Under the pieces are notes generated by a model. The model saw only the letters and a program-made list of their open reading frames with translations. It was not told where the DNA came from and ran no database searches. 37,070 bases of DNA from Pelargonium cotyledonis. Its lineage: Eukaryota > Streptophyta > Magnoliopsida > Geraniales > Geraniaceae. The stretch is from the NCBI GenBank assembly GCA_036897625.1, contig JAYMTA010000148.1, forward strand, positions 1 to 37,070, given 5' to 3'. A program made the position numbers and the translations under genes. Numbering within the stretch: the stretch's first letter is position 1; each line of letters begins with the position of its first letter. Below, piece after piece: positions 11,214 to 24,400 of this stretch.

Positions 11214-11778
11214 GTGCATTTCATTCTTAGGTTTTGGCTACAAAGCTTGTAGCTTTTTGTACTACTGTTTCAGATCTGATTCTGGGTTTTCGATAACTAT
11301 CGTATATGATTCATGGGTTGTTGTCTGATTAGAGTTTTCTGTATTGAAATCCTGAGATCTGGTGGAATTTGTGTATGTTATTGTTATTGCTTCGACGGAA
11401 AGGATATGGTTTGTGTCAGTCCATTTTTATTTATTAGGTTTCAGTAAAATCAACGCCTTGCCTTTTTTTCTCTTTGGTGCATCAATTTTTTGTATTTAGT
11501 TCAAAAAGTTTTATATGCTATGTCTCTGTATGTGTTAGAAATGGAGGATGGGTTTGGTTAATGGTGTTCTATTTTGTGTATTTGGGTCTTGGAGTATTTG
11601 TTAAGACACCAATGTTTAGATGCCCTTCCAGTATCCTACTTTAGTGCTTGCAAAAGAATTTTCTAACTTTAAGCATCTAAGAATTAAAGTTGTGATAATG
11701 CTTTGTTTGGAAAGATTATTCCTTTTTTCCTTTAGTTATTTGTGTCTTATCATGTGCTGTGTGAATTGTGGTCTGTAG
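11214..11778 (+). other. Leader intron of the SAM synthetase gene
   Basis: The leader exon ends TCTATTCAG at 11213 and the intron opens with GTGCATTT. It is T-rich throughout and ends GGTCTGTAG at 11778, 8 bases before the ATG. Plant SAM synthetase genes typically have one such leader intron and an uninterrupted coding exon. The leader exon between the TATA box and the donor contains no ATG. Confidence 0.85.
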
Positions 11779-11786
11779 CTTGAGGA

Positions 11787-12968
11787 ATGGAGACCTTTCT
11801 ATTCACATCCGAGTCAGTGAACGAGGGCCACCCCGACAAGCTCTGCGATCAGATTTCTGATGCAGTCCTCGATGCCTGCCTTGAGCAGGATCAGGACAGC
11901 AAGGTTGCCTGTGAGACTTGCACCAAGACCAACATGGTCATGGTCTTTGGTGAGATCACAACCAAGGCTAATGTGGACTACGAGAAGATCGTGCGTGACA
12001 CCTGTAGGGAGATTGGATTTGTGTCTGATGATGTGGGTCTTGATGCTGACAACTGCAAGGTCCTTGTTTACATTGAGCAGCAGAGCCCTGATATTGCTCA
12101 GGGTGTCCATGGTCATCTCACTAAGCGCCCTGAGGATATTGGTGCGGGTGACCAGGGTCACATGTTTGGCTATGCCACTGATGAAACCCCTGAGCTCATG
12201 CCATTGAGCCACGTCCTCGCCACCAAGCTTGGTGCCCGCCTTACTGAGGTCCGCAAGAACGGAACCTGCCCTTGGTTGAGACCCGATGGCAAGACCCAAG
12301 TCACCGTTGAGTACTACAACGACAAAGGGGCTATGGTTCCAGTTCGTGTCCACACTGTCCTTATCTCCACCCAGCATGATGAGACCGTAACTAATGATGA
12401 GATCGCTGCTGACCTCAAGGAGCATGTTATCAAGCCTATCATCCCTGCCAAGTACCTTGATGAGAAGACCATCTTCCATCTCAACCCATCAGGCCGTTTC
12501 GTCATTGGTGGGCCTCATGGTGATGCAGGTCTCACTGGTCGCAAGATCATCATCGATACCTATGGTGGTTGGGGAGCCCACGGTGGCGGTGCTTTCTCCG
12601 GAAAGGACCCAACCAAGGTTGACAGGAGCGGTGCCTACATTGTTAGACAAGCTGCCAAGAGCATTGTTGCTAGTGGACTAGCTCGCCGGTGCATTGTCCA
12701 GGTCTCTTATGCCATTGGTGTTCCCGAGCCATTGTCAGTGTTTGTTGACTCATACGGCACTGGAAAGATCCCAGACAGGGAGATACTCAAGATCGTGAAG
12801 GAGAGATTTGACTTCAGGCCCGGGATGATTGCCATCAACCTGGACCTGAAGAGGGGAGGAAATGGCAGGTTCTTGAAGACCGCAGCATACGGACATTTTG
12901 GAAGAGACGAGGCCGACTTCACCTGGGAGGTGGTGAAGCCCCTTAAGTGGGACAAGCCCCAAGAGTAA
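11787..12968 (+). CDS. SAMS: S-adenosylmethionine synthetase (methionine adenosyltransferase)
   Basis: The 393-aa product has the usual full length for plant SAM synthetases and a single coding exon. It makes S-adenosylmethionine from methionine and ATP, releasing phosphate and diphosphate. The product supplies methyl groups for DNA, lignin and phospholipid methylation and is the precursor of ethylene and polyamines. Family signatures are intact: G-H-P-D-K near residue 14 (His and Asp at the active site), the ATP-binding hexapeptide G-A-G-D-Q-G near 115-120, and the glycine-rich phosphate loop G-G-G-A-F-S-G-K-D near 264-272. It is expected in the cytosol and nucleus, as a dimer or tetramer. 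Codons are richer in G/C at third positions than in the neighbouring genes, typical of a highly expressed gene. It converges on the kinase gene on the other strand. Confidence 0.98.
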   Translation: METFLFTSESVNEGHPDKLCDQISDAVLDACLEQDQDSKVACETCTKTNMVMVFGEITTKANVDYEKIVRDTCREIGFVSDDVGLDADNCKVLVYIEQQSPDIAQGVHGHLTKRPEDIGAGDQGHMFGYATDETPELMPLSHVLATKLGARLTEVRKNGTCPWLRPDGKTQVTVEYYNDKGAMVPVRVHTVLISTQHDETVTNDEIAADLKEHVIKPIIPAKYLDEKTIFHLNPSGRFVIGGPHGDAGLTGRKIIIDTYGGWGAHGGGAFSGKDPTKVDRSGAYIVRQAAKSIVASGLARRCIVQVSYAIGVPEPLSVFVDSYGTGKIPDREILKIVKERFDFRPGMIAINLDLKRGGNGRFLKTAAYGHFGRDEADFTWEVVKPLKWDKPQE

Positions 12969-14715
12969 GAATTATTATCATCAATAATTTGCTTGTTCTT
13001 TGCAGGTGTTTGTAACCCAAAAATCTGCTGTGTGGAGTCGCTATGTTTCTTTTTTTCCTTTGCTGCTGTTTTTTCTGTAGTTTTTCATTACAGTCTTGGC
13101 TATTATATATGGAGAGTCTTGAGTCAAATAGTTGGTGAAGCAATAGATTAAGCTTCATTATCATATATGCCACTTGATTGTTGGAGAGGAAGTGATGGAA
13201 ATAGGAGTCAGCTGCAGAGCAGTGTCAATGTATTAATGCAATTATATTGTTAACTGCTTGATTATCATAATAATGAATCGACTCATATTCTTTGCCTATT
13301 TTGGTATCTCTTACATTTTGTTTTCTGGTTACAGTAATTGAGTTATCTGTTTTGAGTTCCAAAAAACTAAACCAAATCCTCAAGGAAGCTTTTGGTAATT
13401 TTTGTTTATCAGATAACAATTGAAAACAATGAGCAGAGACACAGATGATTTATCAGATTACAGCTTTGGCTCTGCTAGAATGTACAATGGCTTTCCTTTT
13501 ACTCTGCTGCATTGCAACTGCAAAACTTGCACACCAATAGCATCATCATCCATATATTTTAGTGAGTTTTGAGACTTAGTCACATGATGAGGTGATGACA
13601 TCTCATGAATTATCGCTCACACTATCTCTAATGAGACTTAAGGGAATTCATTTTTCAGCTATAGCTTCTGCTAAATGTTGAGATGTTGGAGCTGTTAGAC
13701 TTCACTTGTAATGAAATATCTCAAGGAACTAGCAAAAGATCATCCCTTAAAGTCGATTTTTTGTAGAGCTTCTTCTTGGTTTGGTTGATTCAATTGTTAG
13801 CCTTAAATAGTGTCTTTTCCTCAATTAGATGGACCATTTCTTGGTGTCATTTCAGTTTTCAACTCTTCAAGTTGACAATGGTAATTTGGAAAACCATCAA
13901 TAGTCACCTCAAAGTCTCCTAAAAGCCCTACAACAAGGCATGAAGGTGCATTTATTTTGAATCTTGTGAAAAATGAGAAGTAGCTATCCATTTCCATCTA
14001 GGGTGGTAATGGTAGTTGTGTTATGGCTACAAAATATAGAAAATTGATTGGAACTTATTATTTTATTATTTTTATGAGTTGAGCTAAAATTTCACCCGAC
14101 TTTGTGAGAGTCGAATCCATCTCATAAAAAGATGAGTGTCTTGATCATGATGTCCGAGAGACAATTTTTGGGTGAGATTGTGAAAACAAACTTATGTTAT
14201 TTCCCCTAAATAATAGTTTTGATTTGTAGTTCCAGTTAAAAGATTCTTGACTGAAACTCCATAATAATCTCATAAAAGCTATTTTCAAGCAAGATCAGAA
14301 ACCAAAGCAAAAATTGGCATACAGTACAACGATTCTATATAAGAAATCAGTTGTGTCTTCTTTTCTTCAACACAAACATGAGCATATTACATCAAACCAA
14401 TTTTCAATAGCAACTACCCAAATCCTATACACACCATCCCTAACATATTCATGCACAACAATCAATCTCTGCATTTACAGATATTACCAGAAGAAGGAAG
14501 GAGAGAGGAACATGGAGAAAAAAATACGGGAAATAAGAACCAGAAACAAAAAAAATTGAAATCATCTTCGTTTCCCCGCCAACCCCACCCGGATCCTCTA
14601 CATGTCAATGCTTTCATGTACCAAAACTCGAGAAACTTTACCAACCCCCGCCATTTCCTAAAACCTGGCTTATGTATCCTCGATCTTGTTTACGAGGAAA
14701 CAATCCTGCGGTTAC
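12969..14715. other. Convergent intergenic region
   Basis: The 3' UTR of the SAM synthetase probably ends near 13250-13290, in an AT-rich tract. The 3' UTR of the minus-strand kinase gene enters from 14715 downwards. Nothing else with coding or RNA-gene character is visible between them; small frames at 13225-13419 and 14314-14559 have no domain content. Confidence 0.5.
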
Positions 14716-17700
14716 CTATGACCGTTGATACATTCTGCTCTCTGACCTCGAACCTGGATTATCACTTCGATCGGTGTCAGAACCTTCCTTTTGGGAATCA
14801 ATCTCCATACTACCTCCTCCCTGAGTCCTCCGGTGTCTTCGGTCCTGAACATTATGGAGAGGGCAATATAATCAAAAGTCGGACAAACAGGAGGTAATGA
14901 AAGATAAATGAGTCCCATTCTTTTTCACATAAAGTAATCTCTGTCCCAAAATGAGTATCCGTTTTCCCATTTTAGAAAGTTATTTATGCATGAATTACAA
15001 CAATATCCCTAAGATAATAAGTTAGTCACTATCCATTGAGTTTGTTACAAAAGTAGCACATAGGGGTATAAGAGGAAAGGTCCAATCATAACTAACTGCT
15101 CATTTTTATACAAGGGAGTAATATCAGAAGCTAACCTCTCTTGGTATAGGATATTCCTCAGACTCGAGCATGCGAACAACTTGGCTCATCCTGGGTCTTT
15201 TCTCAGAATCTGGGTCGACACATCTCAAAGCAGTTAAAAGGGAACGTTTCAGAGCCCTGGTCGAAGGCCTTGCCTCAATATTTGGGTCAACAACTTCTTC
15301 TGACCGTCGGGTTCCAACCATCATTTTTAGCCAATCAACTAGATTTACCTGTCAGCATTACTACATCTGTTCAGTAAAAATCGAGCAATTATTACCATTA
15401 AAAAGCCATCTCATAAATGTATATTTGGCACTGCATAGAACAAATATTCATGATACCCTGATAAAATGAACAGCAAGAAGCCCGAGCAAGAAAATAAAAT
15501 GAATATCTAGGTTACAGATATAGGACAGCAGTCCATATTATAACTACAAATAAGAAGTTGAGAAAAAAAAAGTAATCTGGAATATATGTTTCATGATTTA
15601 ACAAATGATATGTTTCATGTAGTTAATCACCGTTTGTTTTGTTCTAAGAGCTTTTGCTCAGTGGTATAATAGTATGGTTAGGAAGGAAAATAGCTTCTAC
15701 AGCCAGAAAGAACAAGCTAAATTAAAGCTCAGATTGTTCAAAGGGTTGCATATTGATTTTAACGGTCATTCTGAAGTCACCAAATAGAGATAGTACCAAA
15801 CCGGTCAGTCAGTCACTGTAATATTGATCATGGAGAACTATTTTGCATGCATTTTATAATGAAAACAGATTTGTTTGCTACCTCTTGCCAGAAGCAAACG
15901 GCAACAGCTTATGACAAAAATGCAAAACCTATTGAAAGACAAGCTACAATGGTTTTCTAGGAGATAGGGAAGGAGAGACAGGATTTCAAGAATGGAAATG
16001 TTAAGATAGAGATATTGACCTTGGAATCTGCAAATGAATGCATTATGGAAAAATGCAGCAGCTAAAATACGAGCATTAAGCCCATAAAGGATTGTCAACA
16101 CTCAACAAGGGTAGAACTTGGAAGACAAGGCACACAGTTACTGCAACAGCCGAGCCTTCACCGTACATTTGACTCCAATTTCAAAACTGACGGACAAAAA
16201 GCTGACAATTTGAGGCATGCCCTTGGTTCAGAGAAACACTTTAGAAATAGTATGCCCCAGAATTTTTATCCGAATATCCAGATTCATAGTCATGATATCA
16301 AGTTTGACCTACAGAGATGGTTGAGGGGAGTTATAACATGTTATTGGGTTCTTTCAGTTACTAAGTCCAAATTGTAACACTTCAGGATGTCCTTCTCCTC
16401 TCCCCTCTCTCAAAAGCACAAATTTATATCGGTTCATATATTAAAAGAGCTCATTGGCAGTTTCTGTCAGTATACACAACTGATTAAACAGCAAAGCATT
16501 CTGAGGAATGAGGTTAACAGATGCCTTGGGTCCGCCTCGGCTAAAGATTAGTCCCAATAAGTGCTAATGGAAATATATCTGAATGACATGATTCTTATGG
16601 ATAATTGATTAGAAATGATAATATCATTAAGAAGAAGAAATTAACGCTCAAGTTACATTAGCTGTTGAGCATTTCATCAGAACATTTGCTAGGGGAAAAC
16701 TATGGCATACCTCATGAGCTGAACGGCCATAATCCACTGGATCTCTTCCAGTAATGGCTTCCAACAGTACAACCCCAAAGCTATAAACGTCACTCTTTTC
16801 ATTTAAAAGGCCAGTATTTGCATATTCAGGAGCCACATATCTATGAGATTTTGAGGTGGGGAAAGAACCGGATCAGAAAAGGACCAATGTGAAAGAAGAT
16901 TACATATTTATCATCATTATATACTTTAGTAACCTGTGAGAACACAGTTACAATATGTGTGTGCGCACACGCACAGTGGCATGCAGAATATAATATGCTT
17001 ACCCGAAAGTTCCCATCACTCGAGTTGTAACATGACTTTTCCCAGCACCCAGCAACTTGGCAAGGCCAAAATCGGATACCTTGGCGTTGAATTCATCATC
17101 AATCAATATATTGCTTGATTTTATATCCCGGTGCACCACTTTTGGTTCAATGGCCTCGTGCAAGTAGGCCAGACTGCAAGAAAAACACTGTCAAATGAAC
17201 ACACGATACTTGAAAAAGGATGTAGATGATTTGACTTACGCCTTAGCCGTGCCAAGGAGAACCTTCATACGGGCCTCCCACGTAAGATATCCATACTGCC
17301 TCATAGCTCCATGAAGCCATTGCTCTAAGTTACCATTGTTGACATACTCATAAACCAAGATCCTGAAATGCATACCACAAGTTAGACAACTAAATCTTGT
17401 GTTTATCAGTAGTCAGAAAACCTAATTGTGAGCGTTCTTTCTTTGACTTGGAATAATTATCAATCATAAATGCAATGCAAAAGAAATTGTACCTATGAGT
17501 CCCTTCCACGCAATATCCAAGAAGACGAACCAAATTCTTATGGCGCACATGGCCAATAGCTTCAACTTCCACTCTGAATTCTTTCTCTGCTTGTCCCCTG
17601 AAGAGAGTAAGTTTTGGAGTTGAATGCCAGACAAACTCGCAACAATTATATGAATATTTTAAAACATATTTGCGAGTGTGTGAGTGTTCTTGAGTGAAAT

Positions 17701-18390
17701 CAGAAAAGTTAGCAATTATATTAAAACTCACAAGTTGTTCAGGATCTTCTTTACGGCAACTGGAGTCCCATTTATCAAATTTCCTCGATAAACAATTCCA
17801 TATCCACCCTCACCAAGGACATTATCCTTTGAAAACCGGTTTGTAGCAAGCTCAAGATCTCTCAACGTAAACCAATGACCCCAACCCAAGTGAGAAAACT
17901 CAGGCAGACCGATTAGAGGTGAAGGAGCAGTTAGCGGATAAGAAGAAGACGGATTATACACAGTAACCGAGCCAGAGTCATCCCCAGATTGAGAACCATA
18001 ACCATCTTTCTCTAAATGATGAAATGAACCCGATTGACTACTATTATCTCCATTCTTTGATTTCCCCATACCCAAATGAACCATAACTTTATCAGATTCT
18101 TTGTCACTTGATTTATCATGAATGGTAAGAAGAATCCCGTCAATGGGAACAAAGTTACTAGCTGATACTTGCTCCACCCGGACTTCCTTAATTTCCTTTG
18201 ATACAGTTGGTATTTGGCTAACAGGAATATTTTCTCTACCTCTTCTTGACTTTTTCCGTTTGGTTAGACACAAAGGCAATATGGATAGGATAATTATGAT
18301 GAATAACCCAACAGAAATACCGATAACCTCCCAAGCCTTAAGACCAAAAATGGCAGTTTTCTTGGATAATTCGGTATTAAGAGAGGTCAT
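14716..18390 (-). CDS. Membrane-anchored receptor-like Ser/Thr protein kinase
   Basis: Coding exons, 5' to 3' on the minus strand, are 18390-17732, 17597-17493, 17362-17240, 17173-17003, 16840-16711, 15348-15136 and 14844-14716. All introns are GT-AG and the 509-aa frame is unbroken. A short N-terminus precedes one membrane span (residues 20-42) with a basic stop-transfer K-R-K-K. There is no cleavable signal or large ectodomain. A Ser/Gly-rich linker leads to the kinase domain: G-E-G-G-Y-G at 193-198, V-A-V-K with Lys214, H-R-D with Asp312, D-F-G at 330-332, then A-P-E. All catalytic residues are present and it is an RD kinase. The tail is charged and Ser-rich. It belongs to the plant group of At1g56720, At2g42960, At3g59110 and At3g17420. 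It should act at a membrane in phosphorylation signalling; no ligand or substrate can be inferred. Confidence 0.95.
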
Positions 18391-19305
18391 TTTATTGAAT
18401 GTCCAGATAGCAATGCCTACACAATCATACAAGGAACAAGAAAAATGTTATGTCATTAATTCAAAATTTCACATTTAGATTTATACAATTTCTTTCATTA
18501 TATGACCACACTAAATTTTGTTCTCAAATCCATCTCTCTTTATCTAGGAAGGTGTGAACTTTCATCATGCCTAGAACCTGAGCATTAAATACTGAAGACA
18601 CAACCTTTAAGAGCTAGCACAAAACATAACACCATATATGCACACAAAACAAGCAAGAAAAAAACATCAAAACTCAATTTGCAGCAATAGCATTTCAATG
18701 ACCTATTAATAGATCAGAAAACACAAACACAAACTCAATTCTCATACCTCAAATTGTTTCACCAATAAAAACTCAAACTTTACAGAGAACATGGAAAAAC
18801 CAAACCCAAATGCTTTAAATCAAGGAGAGTCCTTCATTTCCTTACCTTCCTATGATGGAATTCACAAAAACAACCTTCAAGCCACAGATCCCAGAAAACC
18901 CTTCAGCCCAGATCTCTGACCAACATCTACAAGACCCCAAATGAACCCAGATGACGCAAATTCCAGCTCCACAGCCCAAATGGCTTGATTTCCTTTCTGG
19001 GTCTTCTCAATGGAGCAAAAGGGTGTCCAAATCTAAGATCAAAAGGAGGTTTCTTGTGAAACCCCAAAACTCAGAGCCAAAATGGCACTGAAGGTGGTGT
19101 TTTTAATTGTTGTTGCAGAACAAAGAACATGAAAGTGTGAATGGTGGTGGTGGTGGTGGGGTTTAAGAGGAGAAGAAGAGATGGAGTTATCAGTGGTAGG
19201 TGATGGGTTAAGATGGCTTGAAGCAGAGAAGAGAGATACAGTAAACAATAAGCATTGGAATTGGAATTGTTGTTATTGGGATGTTTCTTGATCTCGTGTT
19301 GTTAT
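18391..19305 (-). promoter_or_regulatory. 5' leader of the kinase gene with a leader intron and two upstream ORFs
   Basis: The leader exon likely runs from about 19300 to 18846 and ends ATAGGAAG before the donor GTAAGG. The leader intron is 18845-18417, closing TGATTGTGTAG, and 26 bases of leader remain before the ATG at 18390. Two short upstream frames with true ATG starts lie in the first leader exon: 19255-19208 (15 codons plus stop) and 19130-19071 (19 codons plus stop). A GGT/CCA-repeat tract lies at about 19141-19159. Confidence 0.65.
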
Positions 19306-19325
19306 TGACGATGACTGATTATCAG

Positions 19326-19334
19326 TAATTTATA
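19326..19334 (-). promoter_or_regulatory. TATA box of the kinase gene
   Basis: TATAAATTA on the minus strand lies about 940 bp upstream of the start codon and just upstream of where the CT-rich, Ser-rich-looking leader begins. Transcription would start near 19300. Confidence 0.5.
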
Positions 19335-19365
19335 GTCTCTAATTTATTTTTAATTTGTTGCCTTT

Positions 19366-19397
19366 ATGGTTTGGTTTGGTTTGGTTTTGTTTTGTTA
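19366..19397. repeat. GGTTT-type simple repeat
   Basis: Consecutive GGTTT units pass into GTTTT units (GGTTTGGTTTGGTTTGGTTT and on). It is a short pentanucleotide microsatellite upstream of the kinase gene. Confidence 0.8.
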
Positions 19398-21309
19398 AGT
19401 GTAATCAAGTCACAAACATAAACATAACATACTGACAACTGTGTGTTTAATTTTGTAATTTCCCTTCCATACATTTTCATGATTGTGACAGTCAATGAAC
19501 CATATGGTGCTGTCTCTTTTTTTTTTTTCAACAACTTTTTGGTCCTAAAATTTTAATTTGGCATATGGAGGATTGAATTTGGATATCTCAGCTCAGCCAC
19601 TTCAATGGTAAAAAATATTGGAGTAAAAAATAGATGAGCTCATGAAACCAAAAAAAAAAAAACAAAAAAAAAAAAATTGTGTTTTAAATTTTGAGACAAC
19701 TTTATTTTATCTGTAAACTTTTACAAATAAAATCATATAATATCGTTAAATTAACGTATTGGTGACATTGATTTTATTGATCAATCGTATCAAGCCAAAT
19801 TTGGGCCAATACTACATCAAAATTACGAGCACATACAAGTGGATCGAAGATTGGATAAATCGACATTGAATTTGATTTCGTTCTGCATTGGATTGATTTT
19901 CTAGTTCAAACCATAATATGATCACCCGACAATTTCGAATAAAAATATCTATTACCTTACTAATTATTACGACCTTCAAATATAGGTCTTAAAACATTGA
20001 TTTGATCAATAACAACATTATTCTAAACTTTGAACATATGTTAGCAATCCATGCCATGTATAGCAAATTCCATAAAATTATTGTTCATTCTTGAAATTCC
20101 ATGGACAAAAATATAAATGTGAAACCAACACAATGAAATGACATGAAATAAAACAGAATATTTGTGTTTCAATAGAACAATTATTTTTATTTTTTTGCAG
20201 AGAAACATGTAATAATGGTACACCAAAATGTTCAGTAATGGTCACATTTCTAAACCTAAATTATTTGAAATGACTAGAAAATGGCAGTATATATACAAGC
20301 TTGTGACGATCTTGAAATCTTTGCATGCACATCAAAATATAATAATTATACATACGTGTTCTTATATTGTTATAGTCTTGACCTAATCTCATTGTTTTGT
20401 TGTATTTTCCAACTTTTTTTCTTAGATGTAACGTACAATAATTCTGTTATATATGCATCAGAGATTGAATAGCATTTTATATTGTCGGCACATGATACAA
20501 AATATTGTTGAAATTTAAACATAATCCCGCGTATGTGTTCTAAGGATCGCTTCAAATGTGAGAATAAGTATTACTCCATACACACACAAATCAATAAACA
20601 CAAAAAAACAAGCAAAGCTTTTCGGAGAAAATTTTTGGTTGCAACGGTTTTACGTATATGAAAATAATTTGAGAATGAAAGATCCTCTTTTTTTTTTTCT
20701 TTTTTTTCTTTTCTTTAAGATGAGTATTTATAGGGGTGACTTAATAAACGATGTGGCGGCTTGGGATTGTATGTGCATCGCGGGATTAGTGAGAGACTTT
20801 ATGGCTTATTCATTAGGATGTGTCTACTTCATTCGTGAGCTCTCGATGCTCCACAAGTGAAATAATTTTTCAATGAATATATATTGTCACATGTGATATC
20901 CTTAAGTTCTGAAAGGTTTTAGAATAGGGTCTGTGGAATCGGGCTCATGATCCAGTTTAGGCTCCAAGTGACAATGTAGTTTTAGGGTGTCACGTGTCAT
21001 CTTTTTTTAATGTGTCACTACAACGAAAATCGAACAACCATTTTGTGCACATTTCAGCATCAAATCACCCTTATTTAGAACCTCTAGGAAAAAGAACATC
21101 TCACACACAAGTTGCTAGAAAATTGTTTCATTTCTAGTATTAGAAACTTCCCTTTGCATCTTGCCCATCAAAATCTACTTTCTTTCATCATCCATTCCTT
21201 TTTAATGAAACTATCTTCTCAATCTTTTCTTATGCTAAATCAATTGAAATATGATGATTATACTACAATCTAAACTCTGAAGAGTACACAAACATTCAAA
21301 CTAGATACA

Positions 21310-21412
21310 GCAAAATTTTGAATCGGGTTGGTGTCAGGTTGATGAACCCGTTAACAAAATAGGTTGAGTTTCACATACCCTGTGGGTTTGGTCTATTTTG
21401 GCAGCTCTACAT
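21310..21412. repeat. Relic of an unclassified dispersed plant repeat
   Basis: Read on the minus strand, this begins GTAGAGCTGCCAAAATAGAC and contains TTAACGGGTTCATC and CAACCCGATTC. This order (a GAGCTGCCA-like edge, then AACGGGTT and ACCCGA words) is common in scattered plant repeats. Family and ends are not determinable here. Confidence 0.3.
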
Positions 21413-24400
21413 TCGACCACTAATCTCCATATATGTTGAAACAAATACATCTTAGAGAAATACAATGATTCTTAAGGAATATTGTGTTACTTAATTTAGG
21501 CTCAAAATGGAATTTAATAAATTATCTTGTTATGTCAAGTGGTAATTAGGGTTAGTACTAGACAAAGAGATCACAACAAAACCCAAATTCATTAAAAAGA
21601 TCACATCCTTGTGTTAGAAGAAAATTTTGGGTTTTGTTTATTAGAACTCATAGGACACACCACATAAACAAATTGCTAATATTCAAGTGTTTTTAATTTA
21701 ATTATTTCTCTCATGCTTCCCTTCTTTGCAAGGGATCCTATGCCCTTAAATTATAGGTTAGACCTAAAAGATGGCCCCCATTGTTAAATAAATCCCTAAC
21801 AGTCCAGTTGTATGAGAGGCATGTTATGTTGGATATTAAGTTTGTAACCATCTGCTCACCAAAGCCCTAACAATAACTATTTAATTGGCACAACATGTTT
21901 GTTTTCTTGTTGTTTGTTAATGTGTATTTTCCCACTAATTATGCTTAATCACTATTGTGAATTATAGGGTTCAATCATGATTGGACAGTGGATATCTTGA
22001 ATGTTGGAAATTAAATTTTTTTGGTACCTAACAGTTTGGTTTATTCATATGTAAGTTAGTCACGACGAACAACACTTGTTTCGTTTAAAATAAAAGATAA
22101 TTGTTTATATATGCAGATTGATTGTTGCCATTGGAAGAAGAAAAAAAACAACCTTTTGTTAGAGAAGACAAATGAGCAAATGGGTTGCGAGGAAAAAAAA
22201 ACGTCAATATGTTTATTGAGTCACTTTTTGTTGGCTCGGGCCTAGAGTCGTTGAGCCATACCATTGATGGGCCTGAGCTAAGACTCGTTTTGCAAGTAAA
22301 TTAGGTTGTGGGCCCCAATCGGGCTAAACCCGTTGGGTTTGGACCCAAATGGGTTGGTCCAAAAAACAAGCCAAATTTTGCTAGCTCGGGGCTAGAATGG
22401 TCGGGTTTGTCAAGGTAGTGTTAGCTTTGGATGAAACATTATATAATCCTTTGTTATAATAGAAAATTACGCTAAGTAAAATAAAGTTGTACAAAACTTT
22501 CAAACTTATATCTGAAACAATATAACTCAAAAACGGGTCTCAAGATGGCTCAACCTCATGATCGACTATGAGAACAATTCTAATTGCCGGTCAAACTTTA
22601 GCTCGTTCCGATTATAGATATTGAATGGTCATGTCACAAACCAAATGTGTTTTAGCAATGAGAAGGTGCTAAGGAAATATGTATTGATTTTTGCCAAAAA
22701 TTGGCAAAGACAGCTGAGACCTTAATTACAAGGGTACTTGTATATTGGAAGCAACTTGGAGTTGGAGTGTGCCAAATTACTTTAGCTATATATGGCACTA
22801 CTTGATTATTGATTCACATTCCCACAATGTTTCCTAATTAAGTCCTCCTAACCACATCTAATAGACCTAATAATAGATCCTACAAGTAGACCTCTACAAA
22901 TAATACACCGCATGTGTAACTTTAAATCCTGGCGTTTCGTATCCCAGTGTAATTATGAGCTAAAACAAGTTGCATGTGAACTCTGATATTAACATACTAA
23001 GTATTAATTCTTAAACTAAAATTGTGTGTTCATAACTAGGTCCAAATTCGAATTAATGAATCTATACGAATCACTCCGGATTGAAAAAAATTGGTCTAGT
23101 CTTTCGTTTGTCTCTTGTAACTTCATTTGGTCCAGTTTAGTTTCGATCCATTCAGATTGGATATTTACTCCATTTAATAAGGGTTTTTCTTTTAATTGTT
23201 ATATTTGTAACACTTCACTGCCATTATTTCAACATTTCTCAAGGTAAATATTTTCATCGTAATTGGTCCAAATCACTATTGTCTTTGTTCGGTCTTCGGC
23301 CATATTCTAAGCACCCGATTCAATCTTGCATCGATTAGAAACCAAAAATCAAAACATTTTTTTAGAGATAAAGAAGTCAACCTTTGGAAAGTCATGAAAT
23401 TGAAGAACATTACATTGCATGTGAATCAAAACAATACAATAATTTAGAAAATGTTGTCCTTAATGACTTGCAAGTCTAGGTTCTAATTCCATATTATTCT
23501 TAACTAGGTCATATTTTAAGCCCATATACACACCTCATTTCTTAGAATTTTAAATATACATCAATTAATTTACACACACACCCAAAAAAAAAAAATTCCT
23601 AGATAGAATCCTAAAGCATTCAAGTGGCATTGTATTTACCCTTTGAAAGGAACCTATGTGCCCTAAACCTAAAGAGCACAAGTGAAATAATTGCAAATGG
23701 GGTCATGGAAGTTGAAAGGCAAATAAAATGGATAAGGTTGATGACTAGTTAGGTACTAGCTAGTTAATTAGGGCTCTTCTATCCTATTATTTTTTTCTAG
23801 CTCCATTTTGACAAGTCTTAGTGTGGTGCTCTTGATGTCACTATTCATTTTTATACCCCACCTACAATCATTTTTTGTTTTGGTTTTTGGGTATTGTAAA
23901 TTCAAAACTAGTCCATTTGACTCATTTGATGATGTATAAAAAGAACTAGTAGTTTCAAATAATGTCTTTTTTCTTTGTTATCTTGAATACCCTATAAATT
24001 AAAGTCCACATTTTTCTATTTTAAGAATAAAAATGTTTTTCACATGAGTTGTCATATGATATTGGTGTAAGAAAACGTGTTAAATGACAAGATGAATATG
24101 ATTAGTTCAATTTTTACTATAGAAGAAATGAAATGTCTGTCAATTAATCCAGTAATAATAGTAATGAATTGTTTTCAATACTAGTCGTGATTGATCTTGA
24201 TCTAAATAATAGGACTTGCATCTTATGACCGATACATCAATCAATTGAATCGGAATAATCAAATTCTATATAAGAAATAAAATAGTTAAATCAAGCGCTT
24301 CTTTTCAAATGATTTTGAATAGTTTAGGAGGTGAATCAATTTGACTCCCGAGTTATATATGCTTACAACTACTAGTTACAACCATGAAAATACATGCACG

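Noticed and set aside
11814-12479. 221-codon open frame on the minus strand
   Set aside because: It lies wholly inside the SAM synthetase coding exon, has no domain, and is explained by the strong codon bias of that gene.
14451-14897. 148-codon plus-strand frame
   Set aside because: It overlaps the last coding exon of the minus-strand kinase antisense and has no recognisable content.
19039-19248. 69-codon His/Ser-rich frame in the kinase leader
   Set aside because: It starts at TTG, contains no internal ATG, and its His run comes from a GGT microsatellite; the true ATG upstream ORFs are in other frames.
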